From positions 2,495,001 through 2,559,000 of the forward strand of contig NZ_JAFIMU010000007.1 of the NCBI RefSeq assembly GCF_017302985.1: DNA of 64,000 nt, given 5' to 3'. The notes beneath the pieces were generated by a model. It worked only from the letters and a program-made list of their open reading frames with translations, was not told the DNA's origin and searched no databases. Both the position numbers and the translations under genes were made by a program. Origin of the DNA: Corallococcus macrosporus. Lineage in GTDB: Bacteria; Myxococcota; Myxococcia; Myxococcales; Myxococcaceae. Below are positions 52,218 through 61,238 of this stretch, piece by piece; the first letter of the stretch is position 1, and every line of letters starts with the position of its first letter.

Positions 52218-55124
52218 ATGGGACGGCGGCGACAGCGCGTGGGACGTCTGAGCGGCCTCACCCTTTCGGTGGGGCTGGCCCTGTGCGTCTCCGCGCGGGC
52301 CGCCGCGCCGCTGGAGCCCTCCGCGCTCGCCCGGTGCGAGGAGTCTTTCGACGCCCACCCGGAGGGCTCCGACGCGGCGATGTGCTTCTTCCGGAACGCC
52401 CAGGGGAAGGAGGCGCGCGACGAGGCCCGGCGCAGGCTCCAGGGGCTCATCGCGAGGCACCCGGGACGTCCCTGGCTCACGTTGGTGCTCGGTCACATGG
52501 AGCTGCCCTCCGACCCCGCGCTGGCGGAGGCGTCCTACCGCCGCGCGGCGCTCGCCTTCCGGAGCCAGGGGGACGCGGAGGGCGAGGTGCTCGCCGGCAT
52601 CAACCTCCGCAACGCGCTGGGGATCCGCGGCCAGACGGAGGAGGCGCACCAGTGGGTCCTGCGGGTGGGTGAGGTGGCGCGGGCCTCCGGGGATCCGAAG
52701 CTGGAGGTGCGAGCGCTCATCCTGGAGGCGGCCGAGCTCTCCGACCTGGGCCAGGACCTGGGGCGCGCGTACCGGCTGCTGAAGCGCGCGGAGGCCCTCG
52801 CCTTCCCGGGAGGCACCGACGGCCTGAAGAAGCAGGTGCTCGGGACGCTGGCCACGGTGAGCGCGAACCTGGGCCGCTTCGATGAAGCGCAGGATGTGTA
52901 CACGCGGCTCGCGGAGCTGGCGGAGCGCACGAAGGACGCGGGCACGGAGGCGCGAGTCCGCTTCGCGCTGGCGAACGTCGCCTGGCGGCGGCAGGACGAG
53001 CGGCCCGGTCCGGCGGCCCGGGCGGCGCTGCTGAGGCTCGGGCGCGAGGCGCTCGCGGCGTCCGGGCGCGCGGGCAGCAAGCTCTCCGAGGCGATGTCGC
53101 TGCGCCTCGTGGCGGAGCTGCTGGGGGACGGGCCCGGGGAGCGGAGCGAAGCGGAGGACGCCCTCGGCCGCTGCATCGACATCGCGAGGGAGACGGGCCT
53201 GCCCGAGCGGCGCATCGCCTGCCTGTGGACGCGAGCCGAGCGCCGAGCATCGGTGGACGCGGACGCCGCGTGGCGCGACGCGGACGAAGCGCTGGCGCTG
53301 GCCGCCGAGCACGACAACCCGCTCTACCTCGCGTCCGCGTGGCGCACGCGGGCGACGGTGGCCTTCCGCACGAAGCCGTTGCCGGAGGCACTGGGCCACG
53401 CGGAGCGGGCGCTCGACGCGGTGGAGGTGTTGCGCCAGTGGCAGCGGGACGCGACGAGCCAGGCGGAGCTGTTCTCCAACTGGGCCAGTGACTACCACCG
53501 GCTCGCGGGCCGGACGCTGGAAGCGGGAGAGGCCGCCGAGGTGCCACCCCGGGAGGCCCTGGAGCGAGCCTTCGCGGTGAGTGAGCGCCTGAGGGCCAGG
53601 ACATTGTTCGAAGCCCTGGTGGCTGCCCGAGCGCTCCCGATGGCGGAGGAAACACCGGAGCACCGCAAGGCGCGGGACGGCGTGCTGCGGAGCCTGTCCG
53701 TCACCCAGAGGAAGCTGCTGGACCCATCGCTGTCCGCGCCCGAGAGGGCAAGGCTGTTGGGAGAGCTGCAAGAGCTGGAGCGCCGCGAGAGAGAGCTGCG
53801 ACCCGCGACCGGGCAGCGCGATCCGCGTCCTGAAGCCCGGAGCGCGGAGCTCCCGTTCGCATCGCTCGCCGCGACCGAGCAGCGCCTGGGCGAGGAGGAG
53901 GCCCTGCTGGTCTTCCTCGCGGGTGCGGACCATGACCTTCAAGGCGAGCGCGCGGGTGGTGCGTGGGTACTGGCGGTGACTCGCGAGGGCACGCGCGCCT
54001 ACCGCATCCCCGAACGTGCGCGGCTGCGCCCCGCGGTGGCGCTCCTGTCGGGCCTCATCGAACGCCGCGATGGCTCAGAAGCCGCCGCCGCATCGGCGCT
54101 GTACGCGCAACTGCTCGCCCCCGCCTTGCGCGGCTTGCCTCCGAAAGTCTCGCGCCTGCTCCTCGTGCCGGATGGTCCGCTGCATGACCTGCCCTTCGCC
54201 GCGCTGAGGGAGCACGCGGACGGCCCGCCACTGGTGGCCCGGTATGAACTGGCGCGAGTGCCCTCCGCGAGCCTGCTCCATCACTGGCGCGAACAGCCCG
54301 AACAACCCCCCGGAGGCGAAGCCCTCGTCCTGGCGGATCCCGACCGGGGAGCCAGCGCCGCGACGGCCGTGGCCACCTCGAGGGGCGGCGTGTTCCTGGA
54401 GACGGCGAGCCTGGGCGCGCTCCCGGAGGCCCGGCGCGAGGGCCGCACCGTGAGCAAGACCCTGGAGGACACCTCCGTGAAGCCCCGGCTCCTCGTGGGC
54501 GCGGAGGCCTCCGAGCAGGCCCTCAAGGACTCGCGTTGGGACGCGGTGCGCATCCTCCACGTGGCCGCGCACGCCGTCGTGGACGTGGAGTCCCCCGAGC
54601 GCTCCGCCCTCGTGCTGGCTCCAGGCTCGGCGGGAGAGGACGGCCTGCTCCAGCCCCGCGAAATCACCGGACTGCGCCTGCGGGACGCGCTCGTGGTGCT
54701 CTCCAGTTGCCGGGGCGCCTCCGGAGCACTCCTCGCGGGCGAGGGCGTGCTGAGCCTCGCGCGAGCCTTCTTCGAGTCCGGAGCCCGCGCCGTGGTGGCC
54801 AGCCTGTGGCCCATGCGCGACGCCGAGGCCGCGAAGCTGCTGGAGCGCTACTACCGGCACCTGGCGGCGGGGCAGGGCGCGGCGTCCGCGCTGCGCGACG
54901 CCCAGCGCGAGTCCTGGGAGGACGGCGAGCCCACGGCCGTGTGGGCGGGGCTGGGCGTGATGGGGGACGCGGCGCTGGTGCCGGTGCGGCCCGCCACGGA
55001 CACGGCCTCGCACGGCCTGGGACGCGGCCTCCTCCCGGGGCTGGCCGTGGGGGCCGGGCTCCTGGCGTTGACCCTGTTCGGCCTCTGGAGGCCTCACACG
55101 CGGAGGCCAGCGGGCAGGCAGTGA
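52218..55124 (+). CDS. TPR-CHAT protease, exported and membrane-anchored
   Basis: A 968-aa caspase-like protein. An N-terminal signal/anchor (about 9-30) is followed by helical TPR repeats (about 60-500), a coiled segment and a C-terminal CHAT peptidase domain with the His-Cys dyad at H785 (HVAAHAVVD) and C831 (LSSCRGAS). A final hydrophobic helix (about 938-956) and a basic tail end it. Signal plus C-terminal anchor imply that the protease faces the periplasm, whereas most CHAT proteins studied are cytoplasmic. It starts 5 bp after the exported protein and belongs to the sigma-factor unit. The substrate is unknown. Confidence 0.9.
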   Translation: MGRRRQRVGRLSGLTLSVGLALCVSARAAAPLEPSALARCEESFDAHPEGSDAAMCFFRNAQGKEARDEARRRLQGLIARHPGRPWLTLVLGHMELPSDPALAEASYRRAALAFRSQGDAEGEVLAGINLRNALGIRGQTEEAHQWVLRVGEVARASGDPKLEVRALILEAAELSDLGQDLGRAYRLLKRAEALAFPGGTDGLKKQVLGTLATVSANLGRFDEAQDVYTRLAELAERTKDAGTEARVRFALANVAWRRQDERPGPAARAALLRLGREALAASGRAGSKLSEAMSLRLVAELLGDGPGERSEAEDALGRCIDIARETGLPERRIACLWTRAERRASVDADAAWRDADEALALAAEHDNPLYLASAWRTRATVAFRTKPLPEALGHAERALDAVEVLRQWQRDATSQAELFSNWASDYHRLAGRTLEAGEAAEVPPREALERAFAVSERLRARTLFEALVAARALPMAEETPEHRKARDGVLRSLSVTQRKLLDPSLSAPERARLLGELQELERRERELRPATGQRDPRPEARSAELPFASLAATEQRLGEEEALLVFLAGADHDLQGERAGGAWVLAVTREGTRAYRIPERARLRPAVALLSGLIERRDGSEAAAASALYAQLLAPALRGLPPKVSRLLLVPDGPLHDLPFAALREHADGPPLVARYELARVPSASLLHHWREQPEQPPGGEALVLADPDRGASAATAVATSRGGVFLETASLGALPEARREGRTVSKTLEDTSVKPRLLVGAEASEQALKDSRWDAVRILHVAAHAVVDVESPERSALVLAPGSAGEDGLLQPREITGLRLRDALVVLSSCRGASGALLAGEGVLSLARAFFESGARAVVASLWPMRDAEAAKLLERYYRHLAAGQGAASALRDAQRESWEDGEPTAVWAGLGVMGDAALVPVRPATDTASHGLGRGLLPGLAVGAGLLALTLFGLWRPHTRRPAGRQ

Positions 55125-55181
55125 AGCGCGGCGTGAATCAGGAGCGCGGCGGCGGGGCCCGCGCGGTAGGGTTCCGGAGCG

Positions 55182-55979
55182 ATGAGTGACGCGAGCCGTG
55201 AGCCGGCGCCGAAGCTGACCCTCGAGGTGCGGGACCTGCACAAGTCGTTTGGCGGGCAGCCCGCGCTCCGGGGCGTGGACCTGGTGGTGCCGGAGGGCAC
55301 GACCTGCGTGCTGATGGGCGTGTCCGGTTCAGGCAAGACGGTGCTGATGAAGCACATCATGGGCCTGATGCGCCCGGACAAGGGCTTCGTGCGCGTGGAG
55401 GGCGAGGAGGTGGCGAAGCTGGACGAGCCCTCGCTCAACCAGATGCGCCGCAAGCTGGGCATCCTCTTCCAGGCGAACGCGCTGTTCGACTCGCTCAACG
55501 TCTTCGACAACGTGGCGTTCCCGCTGCGCGAGCGCACGAAGATGTCCGAGCCGGACATCACGAAGACGGTGAACGAGACGCTGGGCAAGGTGGGCCTGTC
55601 GCACGCGGCCACGCGCTTCCCGGGAGAGCTGTCCGGCGGCATGCAGAAGCGCGTGGGCTTCGCGCGAGCGACCATCCTCCAGCCGAAGATCCTCCTCTAC
55701 GACGACCCCACCGCCGGTCTGGATCCGCTGACCACGGCGGCGGTGAATGAAATCATCACCACGGGCAAGCAGCAGTTGGGGGCCACGTCGCTGGTGATTA
55801 CGCCGGACGTGGCATCGGCCTTCGGCATGGCGGACAACCTGGCGCTGATGCACGAGGGGCGCGTGGTGGAGTACGGCCCGCCGGACCATTTCCGCCAGTC
55901 GCAGCACCCGGAGGTGAAGGCCTTCCTGCGCAACTGGCTGCGGCGGCGTTCCGCGCAGGCGCCGGCCTCCCAGGCCTGA
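55182..55979 (+). CDS. MlaF-like ABC ATPase with altered catalytic residues
   Basis: A 265-aa ATPase of the phospholipid-transport (Mla/Mce) type. Walker A is GVSGSGKT (46-53), the Q-loop Gln is Q97 and the signature LSGGMQKRVGFARA starts at L150, a typical MlaF form. In Walker B the catalytic Glu is Asp (D174-D175 in LLYDDPTAGLDP), and the switch His of the usual THD is Pro (ITPD, P208). Either change normally slows or stops hydrolysis. No permease or MCE gene is adjacent, so it may act with subunits encoded elsewhere or play a regulatory role. Confidence 0.88.
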   Translation: MSDASREPAPKLTLEVRDLHKSFGGQPALRGVDLVVPEGTTCVLMGVSGSGKTVLMKHIMGLMRPDKGFVRVEGEEVAKLDEPSLNQMRRKLGILFQANALFDSLNVFDNVAFPLRERTKMSEPDITKTVNETLGKVGLSHAATRFPGELSGGMQKRVGFARATILQPKILLYDDPTAGLDPLTTAAVNEIITTGKQQLGATSLVITPDVASAFGMADNLALMHEGRVVEYGPPDHFRQSQHPEVKAFLRNWLRRRSAQAPASQA

Positions 55980-56044
55980 CGCCGGTTCATGTAGGCTGCG
56001 GGGGCCCGAGGGCCGGCGGGTTCGTGGTGGAAGCAGGAGTCCGC

Positions 56045-57010
56045 ATGTCCCGTCGCACGCTGCGCCCCGTGTTCAAGCGTCTGTGGTTGCTCGCGCCCGT
56101 CGCCACGCTGGGGGTCGGTTGTTCCTCGACGTGGGGCTGTGATCCGGATGAGAACTGGGAGCAGCAGACCTTCCGTGTTCCCTCCACGTTGAGTGACGGT
56201 GGCGTGCCCACGCAGGACACGTCCTGCGTCGAGTTGTGCGAGGCGCTCGGGGCCACCATCCCCTGCGCTCGCATCCCGGGTTCCGAAGTAGGGGAAGACG
56301 GCGAGTTGATCGAGCAGGTGGAATGCAGGGCGCACTTCGCCTGTGAGGGCCGCAGGCCGGAAGGGCTGTGCAGCGACGGCGCGGTGGCCACGGGGACGCC
56401 GGCGCTGGGAGCGCTCTTCGCGAGGATGGCGCACCTGGAGGCCGCGTCCGTGCCGGCCTTCGAAAGGCTCGCGGACGAGCTGGCCGGGCACGGAGCGCCA
56501 AGGCACCTGGTGCAAGCCGCGAGGCGAGCCGCGAAGGACGAAGTGCGCCACGCAAGCGCGATGGAGTCCCTGGCCCGGAGCCACGGAGCGCCGATGCCGG
56601 AGCTGAAGGTGGAGCCATTCCAGGCCCGCACGCTGGAGGCGCTCGCCATCGAGAACGCGGTGGAGGGCTGCGTGCGAGAAACCTTCGGAGCGCTGCTGGC
56701 CGGCTGGCAGGCAAGAACCGCCGAGGACGCGAAGGTGCGCGAGTCCCTGGCAACCATCGCCCCGGACGAGCTGATGCACGCGGAGCTGTCCTGGGCCATC
56801 GACGCCTGGGCCATGGAGCGACTGTCTCCAGAAGCCCGGGAGCGCGTGAACGCAGCCCGCCGCGAAGCCTGGCGCGAGCTGGAGCAAGACGCCTCCACCA
56901 GCCACCTGCCGGACGAAGTCACCCGCCCCTCCGGCCTGCCCTCCACGGCCATGGCCCGAAAGCTCGTAAGGGAGCTGGCATCCGAGCTGATGCCCGGAGC
57001 GCTCGCGTAA
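56045..57010 (+). CDS. Lipoprotein with ferritin-like di-iron domain
   Basis: A 321-aa protein. The hydrophobic N-terminus ends in a lipobox-like LGVGC (Cys26). A Cys-rich region (about 30-110; eight cysteines) follows, then a ferritin-like helical bundle with ligands E132 (HLEAASVPAF), E166-x-x-H169 (DEVRHA), a third Glu near 203-212 and E242-x-x-H245 (DELMHA). The fold and ligand set suggest an envelope di-iron protein; the reaction is unknown. The ATG at 56045 was preferred because the signal begins there. It is convergent with the CPBP protease gene. Confidence 0.8.
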   Translation: MSRRTLRPVFKRLWLLAPVATLGVGCSSTWGCDPDENWEQQTFRVPSTLSDGGVPTQDTSCVELCEALGATIPCARIPGSEVGEDGELIEQVECRAHFACEGRRPEGLCSDGAVATGTPALGALFARMAHLEAASVPAFERLADELAGHGAPRHLVQAARRAAKDEVRHASAMESLARSHGAPMPELKVEPFQARTLEALAIENAVEGCVRETFGALLAGWQARTAEDAKVRESLATIAPDELMHAELSWAIDAWAMERLSPEARERVNAARREAWRELEQDASTSHLPDEVTRPSGLPSTAMARKLVRELASELMPGALA

Positions 57011-57039
57011 CCCGACAATCAGGTGCGCCGCTCCTCGCG

Positions 57040-58035
57040 TCAGAGGGGCGGCAGCTTCTCCAGCAGACCGGAGCGTGACAGCCAGAGCATCAGCGCGAAG
57101 CTGATGGTGTTGAAGGCCGTGTGCGCGACGATGAGCGGCAGCAGCCGTCCCCGGTACCAGAGGACGAAGCCGAACCAGGCGCCCATCACGAACGTCTGGA
57201 AGACGGCCAGCGTGCCCTCGTAGAAGTGCCCCACGGAGAAGAGCACCGCGGCGCCCAGGATGGCCGGCACCCAGCCGCCCAGCACCACCCGCAGGCGGGG
57301 CACCAGGAAGCCTCGGAAGACGAACTCCTCGAAGCCCGTCACCACCACCATGATGGCCGCGAACGCCGGCACGCCCAGCCCCGTGCCCAGCAGCGCCGCC
57401 GCCACGCCCTTGCGCGCCTCCAGCTCCTGGCCCGCCAGCTTCAGCGCCACCGCGACCGCCGCCAGCGGCACCGACGCCGCCAGGTGCACCACGTACGTGC
57501 CCACCAGCACCGCCCCTCCCAGCAGCAGCTCGCGCGCCCAGCCCTCGCGCACCAGCCCCACCTGCGCGGGCCCCTGACCGTCGCGCCACAACAGCACCGC
57601 CACCAGCAGGCACATGCCCAGCGCCCGGACGACCAGCGGCGCCATGGACAGCGAGAAGCCCTTCTCCGCCTCCACCGTCTCCGACGCCACCCATGCGCCC
57701 GCGCCCGCGCCGCCCAGCGCCACCACCAGCCCCAGCACGCCCCACCACGCCCCGCGCCGCGAGGACTCCCACGGACGCAGCAGCATCAGTCCCCACGCCA
57801 GCAGCGCCAGCTCCACCGCGACGGCGGCGCCCTTGCCCAGGCGGGCCACCGACGACGGCCCCAGCACCGCGAAGAACACGAACGCCGCTTCCGCCAGCGC
57901 CTGGCGCTTCGACGGGGCGTTCTCCAGCAGGACCGCGACATCACCACGAAGCACCACGGGCACGTCCTTCCGGCGCCACGGGGCAGGGACCCGTGGGGTT
58001 CCCGGACACGCTAACGGCTTCGCCCCGCCGCTCAC
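57040..58035 (-). CDS. CPBP-family intramembrane metalloprotease
   Basis: A 331-aa membrane protein with about eight hydrophobic helices. The CPBP (CAAX protease/Abi) motifs are all present near the C-terminus: EEFVFRG (motif 1, catalytic Glu pair and Arg), FSVGHFYEG (motif 2 His) and VAHTAFN (motif 3 His/Asn). Such proteases process membrane substrates or act in bacteriocin immunity. The GTG at 58035 has GAGG seven bases upstream; GTG codons at 57963 or 57957, with GGAAGG upstream, would give a shorter, equally plausible N-terminus. It faces the ferritin-like lipoprotein gene convergently. Confidence 0.88.
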   Translation of the reverse strand: MSGGAKPLACPGTPRVPAPWRRKDVPVVLRGDVAVLLENAPSKRQALAEAAFVFFAVLGPSSVARLGKGAAVAVELALLAWGLMLLRPWESSRRGAWWGVLGLVVALGGAGAGAWVASETVEAEKGFSLSMAPLVVRALGMCLLVAVLLWRDGQGPAQVGLVREGWARELLLGGAVLVGTYVVHLAASVPLAAVAVALKLAGQELEARKGVAAALLGTGLGVPAFAAIMVVVTGFEEFVFRGFLVPRLRVVLGGWVPAILGAAVLFSVGHFYEGTLAVFQTFVMGAWFGFVLWYRGRLLPLIVAHTAFNTISFALMLWLSRSGLLEKLPPL

Positions 58036-58113
58036 GGGTTTTCCTCGCGCGACGCCCGGTTCAGGACGGGAGGGTTTCTTCCAACGCCCCTCCCGTCCCG
58101 TCAGGCCCGGGGC

Positions 58114-58758
58114 CTACTGACAGGTGATGCCGGGAAGTCCCCGGTACGCACCCTGCGCGGTCCAGCGCGTGTACGGCGTGCCGCAGGAGCCCGCGTACGG
58201 GTCATCCGTGCCGTAGCCCGGGACCCAGTACTCGAAGTGCAGGTGCGGGCCCGTGGACGCGCCGGACGAACCCACGCGAGCAATCCAGTTGCCGCAGGCG
58301 AGCTGGGTGCCCCGGGCGTACTGCTGCGTGTATGCCTTCAGGTGCCAGTACCAGGTCTGCGTGTTGTCCGGGTGCCGCATGATGATGTAGTTCGCCGTGT
58401 AGAGGCCGCACGCGGCATAGGGATTGGACTGGTTCCAGTAGTTGCACCGGTCGTAGTACCCATCCACCGACGACTCGACGTAGCCCCGGGCGGCGTTCAT
58501 CGCCCAGACGCCGTAGTCCATCTTGGAGAACCCGCCCACCAGCGCGTAGTCCGTGCCCGTGTGCCCGCTGTAGCGCACGCCGCCGCAGGCGTAGTCCCGG
58601 CCGCCGTAGTCCTTGTAGGCGCTCACCGTGCAGCCGCCGTTGCCGCACTGATCCGCCAGCTGCGACGCGGGGAAGCGGAACATCGTCTGCGCGGAGGAGA
58701 CCGCCGGAAGCGCGAACAGCGCGAACGTCACCAGGAGCCGCTGAAGGGTCGAGCGCAT
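58114..58758 (-). CDS. M23-family (LytM-like) peptidase
   Basis: A 214-aa exported endopeptidase. The signal peptide ends at VSSA-QT (about residue 23). The zinc ligands of the LytM fold are H66 and D70 (SGHTGTDYA), the catalytic H139 lies in WYWHLK, and H172-x-H174 in GPHLHFEYW. Several cysteines suggest disulfides. M23 enzymes cut peptidoglycan cross-bridges or elastin-like proteins; in a predatory or bacteriolytic myxobacterium a secreted lytic role is plausible. Its ATG overlaps the TGA of the upstream gene (TGATG), so they are coupled. Confidence 0.93.
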   Translation of the reverse strand: MRSTLQRLLVTFALFALPAVSSAQTMFRFPASQLADQCGNGGCTVSAYKDYGGRDYACGGVRYSGHTGTDYALVGGFSKMDYGVWAMNAARGYVESSVDGYYDRCNYWNQSNPYAACGLYTANYIIMRHPDNTQTWYWHLKAYTQQYARGTQLACGNWIARVGSSGASTGPHLHFEYWVPGYGTDDPYAGSCGTPYTRWTAQGAYRGLPGITCQ

Positions 58759-59624
58759 CACTTCGCACCTCCCACGTCCGCGGCCGCGTGGCCGGTGCGC
58801 ACGTTGAGCGTCCAGAACACGCCGCCGCCCGCGTTGTAGCGGAGCACGTCCTCGCTCAACCATTCCATGTGGTGGCTGGAGACGGGCGGGGGCACGAACT
58901 CCTTCGGTGGGCCGCCGAACAGCATCCAGTTCTCCAGGCCCACGTTGGTGAGCTGCCGGGCCTCCGCGCCCTCCACCGTCGTGACGAAGAACGACGCCAC
59001 GCTCGTGCGGCCCGACACGAACACCACCGTCTTGCCGTCCGGGGAGATGCTCGGCGTGGCGTCCACGCCCGGGCCGTCCGCCAGCACCTTCACGCGGCCG
59101 TTCAGGTCGATGATGCCCACCGCCGTCTCATGCGGCCCCGGGACGCCCGTCTTCAGCGTGGCCACCAGCGCGTCGCCCTTCGCCGAGGGGAACAGGTCGC
59201 CGCCCACCTGCTCGGCGAGCAGCCGCTCCTGTCCGTTCGCGTCGCGCAGCCGCAGTGTGCCCGCGCCGTCCAGCAGCGCCACGTCCTGCCCCACGATGCG
59301 CGCCTCGCGGTACTTGAACTCCGGGGCCACCACGCGCACGGAGCCGGTGTCCTCGGCGTACCGGACGATGGCCAGCAGCGGCAGGTCGTCCGTGCCCAGC
59401 GGCTCCACGGGAATCTCCGCGACGACGCCCGCCAGCATCTCCCGGCCCTGGCCGAAGAGCTGGACGAAGCGCGCCTTGGGCCCGAAGGCCTTCTCCACGG
59501 CCGGGACCAGGCTCTCACGCGCCTTCGTCACGCGGCGCAGGTCCTTCGGGTTCGGAGGCCCTTCGGCGAACGCGGGGCTGCCCATCAGCGTCATCACGGC
59601 GAGTGCGACAAATGGGTTTCTCAT
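58758..59624 (-). CDS. Exported TolB/beta-propeller-like protein
   Basis: A 288-aa protein with a signal peptide (cleavage near AFA-EG, residue 21). The mature part has propeller-like blades, including the TolB-type strand ATPSISPDGKTVVFVSGR and GADALV-type turns, but is short for a full propeller. It shares a one-base stop/start overlap with the M23 peptidase gene that follows, implying joint production; it may assist or regulate that enzyme. The ATG at 59624 follows GGAGTGA. The upstream region is unusually A/T-rich. Confidence 0.8.
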   Translation of the reverse strand: MRNPFVALAVMTLMGSPAFAEGPPNPKDLRRVTKARESLVPAVEKAFGPKARFVQLFGQGREMLAGVVAEIPVEPLGTDDLPLLAIVRYAEDTGSVRVVAPEFKYREARIVGQDVALLDGAGTLRLRDANGQERLLAEQVGGDLFPSAKGDALVATLKTGVPGPHETAVGIIDLNGRVKVLADGPGVDATPSISPDGKTVVFVSGRTSVASFFVTTVEGAEARQLTNVGLENWMLFGGPPKEFVPPPVSSHHMEWLSEDVLRYNAGGGVFWTLNVRTGHAAADVGGAK

Positions 59625-59783
59625 TTCACTCCTGGGAATGGGGAAGCCGCGACGGGAGCGCGGTGACAGGGTTCTCTCAATGTCTGGGATTGAGTTGCTT
59701 TTAAACTGGTTATTCAAGAATAAGCGGAAAGTTGAATGGGTAATGCAAGGGCACGGCGGGGCGCGGCGTGTTACGAGCCCTGC

Positions 59784-61235
59784 ATGGCGAAAACCCTTCC
59801 CCCCGAGCGGCCGCGCGCGGTCCTCGTCGGCGTCCAGCTTCCCGGTGTCACGGACGAGGCGCATGCCGCGGACCTCGCGGAGCTGAAGCGGCTGGTGCAC
59901 ACGCTGGGCTTCGACGCGGTGGCGACCGTGTCCCAGCGCCGGCAGCGGCTGGCCACCGGCACGGTGCTGGGCTCCGGCAAGCTCAAGGAGCTGGCGGCGC
60001 TCACCGGCGGCACGGGCGTCATCCTGTCTGGCGCACAGAACAAGGCGTCCAAGGCCCGGGAGAAGTGGGAGGCCGAAGCCGGCGAGGACTCCGAAGCCGC
60101 GCCCGAAGCAGGGCCTGACGCCGCCGGTGCCCCCGGTGACGAGGACCCGGACGCGGAGGACCTGCTCGACGAGGACGACGCCACGGACCTGGAGGCCCCC
60201 GCGATGGAGCCGGGGCCGAAGCCCACGGTGGTGGTCGTGGACCACGAGCTGTCCCCCAGCCAGCTTCGCAACCTGGAGCGGGCCACCGGCGCGCAGGTGC
60301 TGGACCGCGCGGGCGTCATCGTGGACATCTTCCACCGGCACGCGAAGAGCCACGAGGCGCGCATGCAGGTGGAGATCGCCCGGCTCAACTACCTGGCCCC
60401 GCGCCTGCGTGAGTCCTCGGGAGGCCGCGAGCGCCAGCAGGGCCGCGGCTCGGGTGACTCCGCGGTGGAGCTGGACCGCCGCAAGATCCGCGACCGCCTG
60501 GCGGAGCTGCGCGAGGGCCTGGCGGCCATCCAGAAGGACCAGGACCAGCGCCGGTACGCGCGGCGCGACCAGCTGCGCGTGGCGCTGGTGGGCTACACGA
60601 ACGCGGGCAAGTCATCGCTGATGCGGGCGCTGACGGGCAGCGCGGTGCTGGTGGCGGATCAGCTCTTCGCCACGCTGGACACGACGGTGCGAGCGATGCA
60701 GCCGGAGACGCGGCCGCGCATCCTCGTCTCGGACACGGTGGGCTTCATCCAGAAGCTGCCGCACGACCTGGTGGCGTCGTTCCGCTCGACGCTGGACGAG
60801 GCGCTGGAGGCGTCGCTGCTGCTCTACGTGGTGGACGCGTCCGACCCCACGTGGGCCGCGCAGCTGGAGGTCACCCGCACGGTGCTCCGCGAGATTGGCG
60901 CGGAGGTGGTCCCCAGCAAGCTGCTCTTCAACAAGGTGGACCGCCTGGACGCGGCGGCGCAGGAAGCGCTCAAGGCCGGGCACCCCGACGCGCTCCAGCT
61001 CTCCGCGCACCGGCCGGACGACGTGGCCATGTTGCGCAAGGAGATCATCGCCTTCTTCGAGGCCTCCATGGTGGAGGCGGACCTGCTGATTCCCTACGCG
61101 AGGCAGGCCCGCATCGGCGAGGTGTACGAGCACACCACGGTGGTGTCGCAGGCCTACGACGAGACGGGCAGCCGGCTGCGCGTGAGAGGCCTGCCGGGCG
61201 CCATCGCCCGGCTGACCCGCTCGCTCCAGGAGTAG
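59784..61235 (+). CDS. hflX: GTPase HflX
   Basis: A 483-aa ribosome-associated GTPase that splits stalled or hibernating 70S ribosomes. An N-terminal HflX domain carries the GTVLGSGKLKEL glycine-rich motif, then the coiled linker and the G domain: G1 GYTNAGKSS (about 269-277), G2 around FATLDTTVR, G3 DTVGF and G4 NKVD. An acidic Ala/Glu/Asp-rich insertion (about 85-145) lies inside the N-terminal domain and is absent from short homologues. The ATG at 59784 fits the conserved N-terminus. Its promoter is probably in the A/T-rich gap; TTGCTT (59695-59700) with GAATAA 17 nt downstream is a weak candidate. Confidence 0.95.
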   Translation: MAKTLPPERPRAVLVGVQLPGVTDEAHAADLAELKRLVHTLGFDAVATVSQRRQRLATGTVLGSGKLKELAALTGGTGVILSGAQNKASKAREKWEAEAGEDSEAAPEAGPDAAGAPGDEDPDAEDLLDEDDATDLEAPAMEPGPKPTVVVVDHELSPSQLRNLERATGAQVLDRAGVIVDIFHRHAKSHEARMQVEIARLNYLAPRLRESSGGRERQQGRGSGDSAVELDRRKIRDRLAELREGLAAIQKDQDQRRYARRDQLRVALVGYTNAGKSSLMRALTGSAVLVADQLFATLDTTVRAMQPETRPRILVSDTVGFIQKLPHDLVASFRSTLDEALEASLLLYVVDASDPTWAAQLEVTRTVLREIGAEVVPSKLLFNKVDRLDAAAQEALKAGHPDALQLSAHRPDDVAMLRKEIIAFFEASMVEADLLIPYARQARIGEVYEHTTVVSQAYDETGSRLRVRGLPGAIARLTRSLQE

Positions 61236-61238
61236 GCG

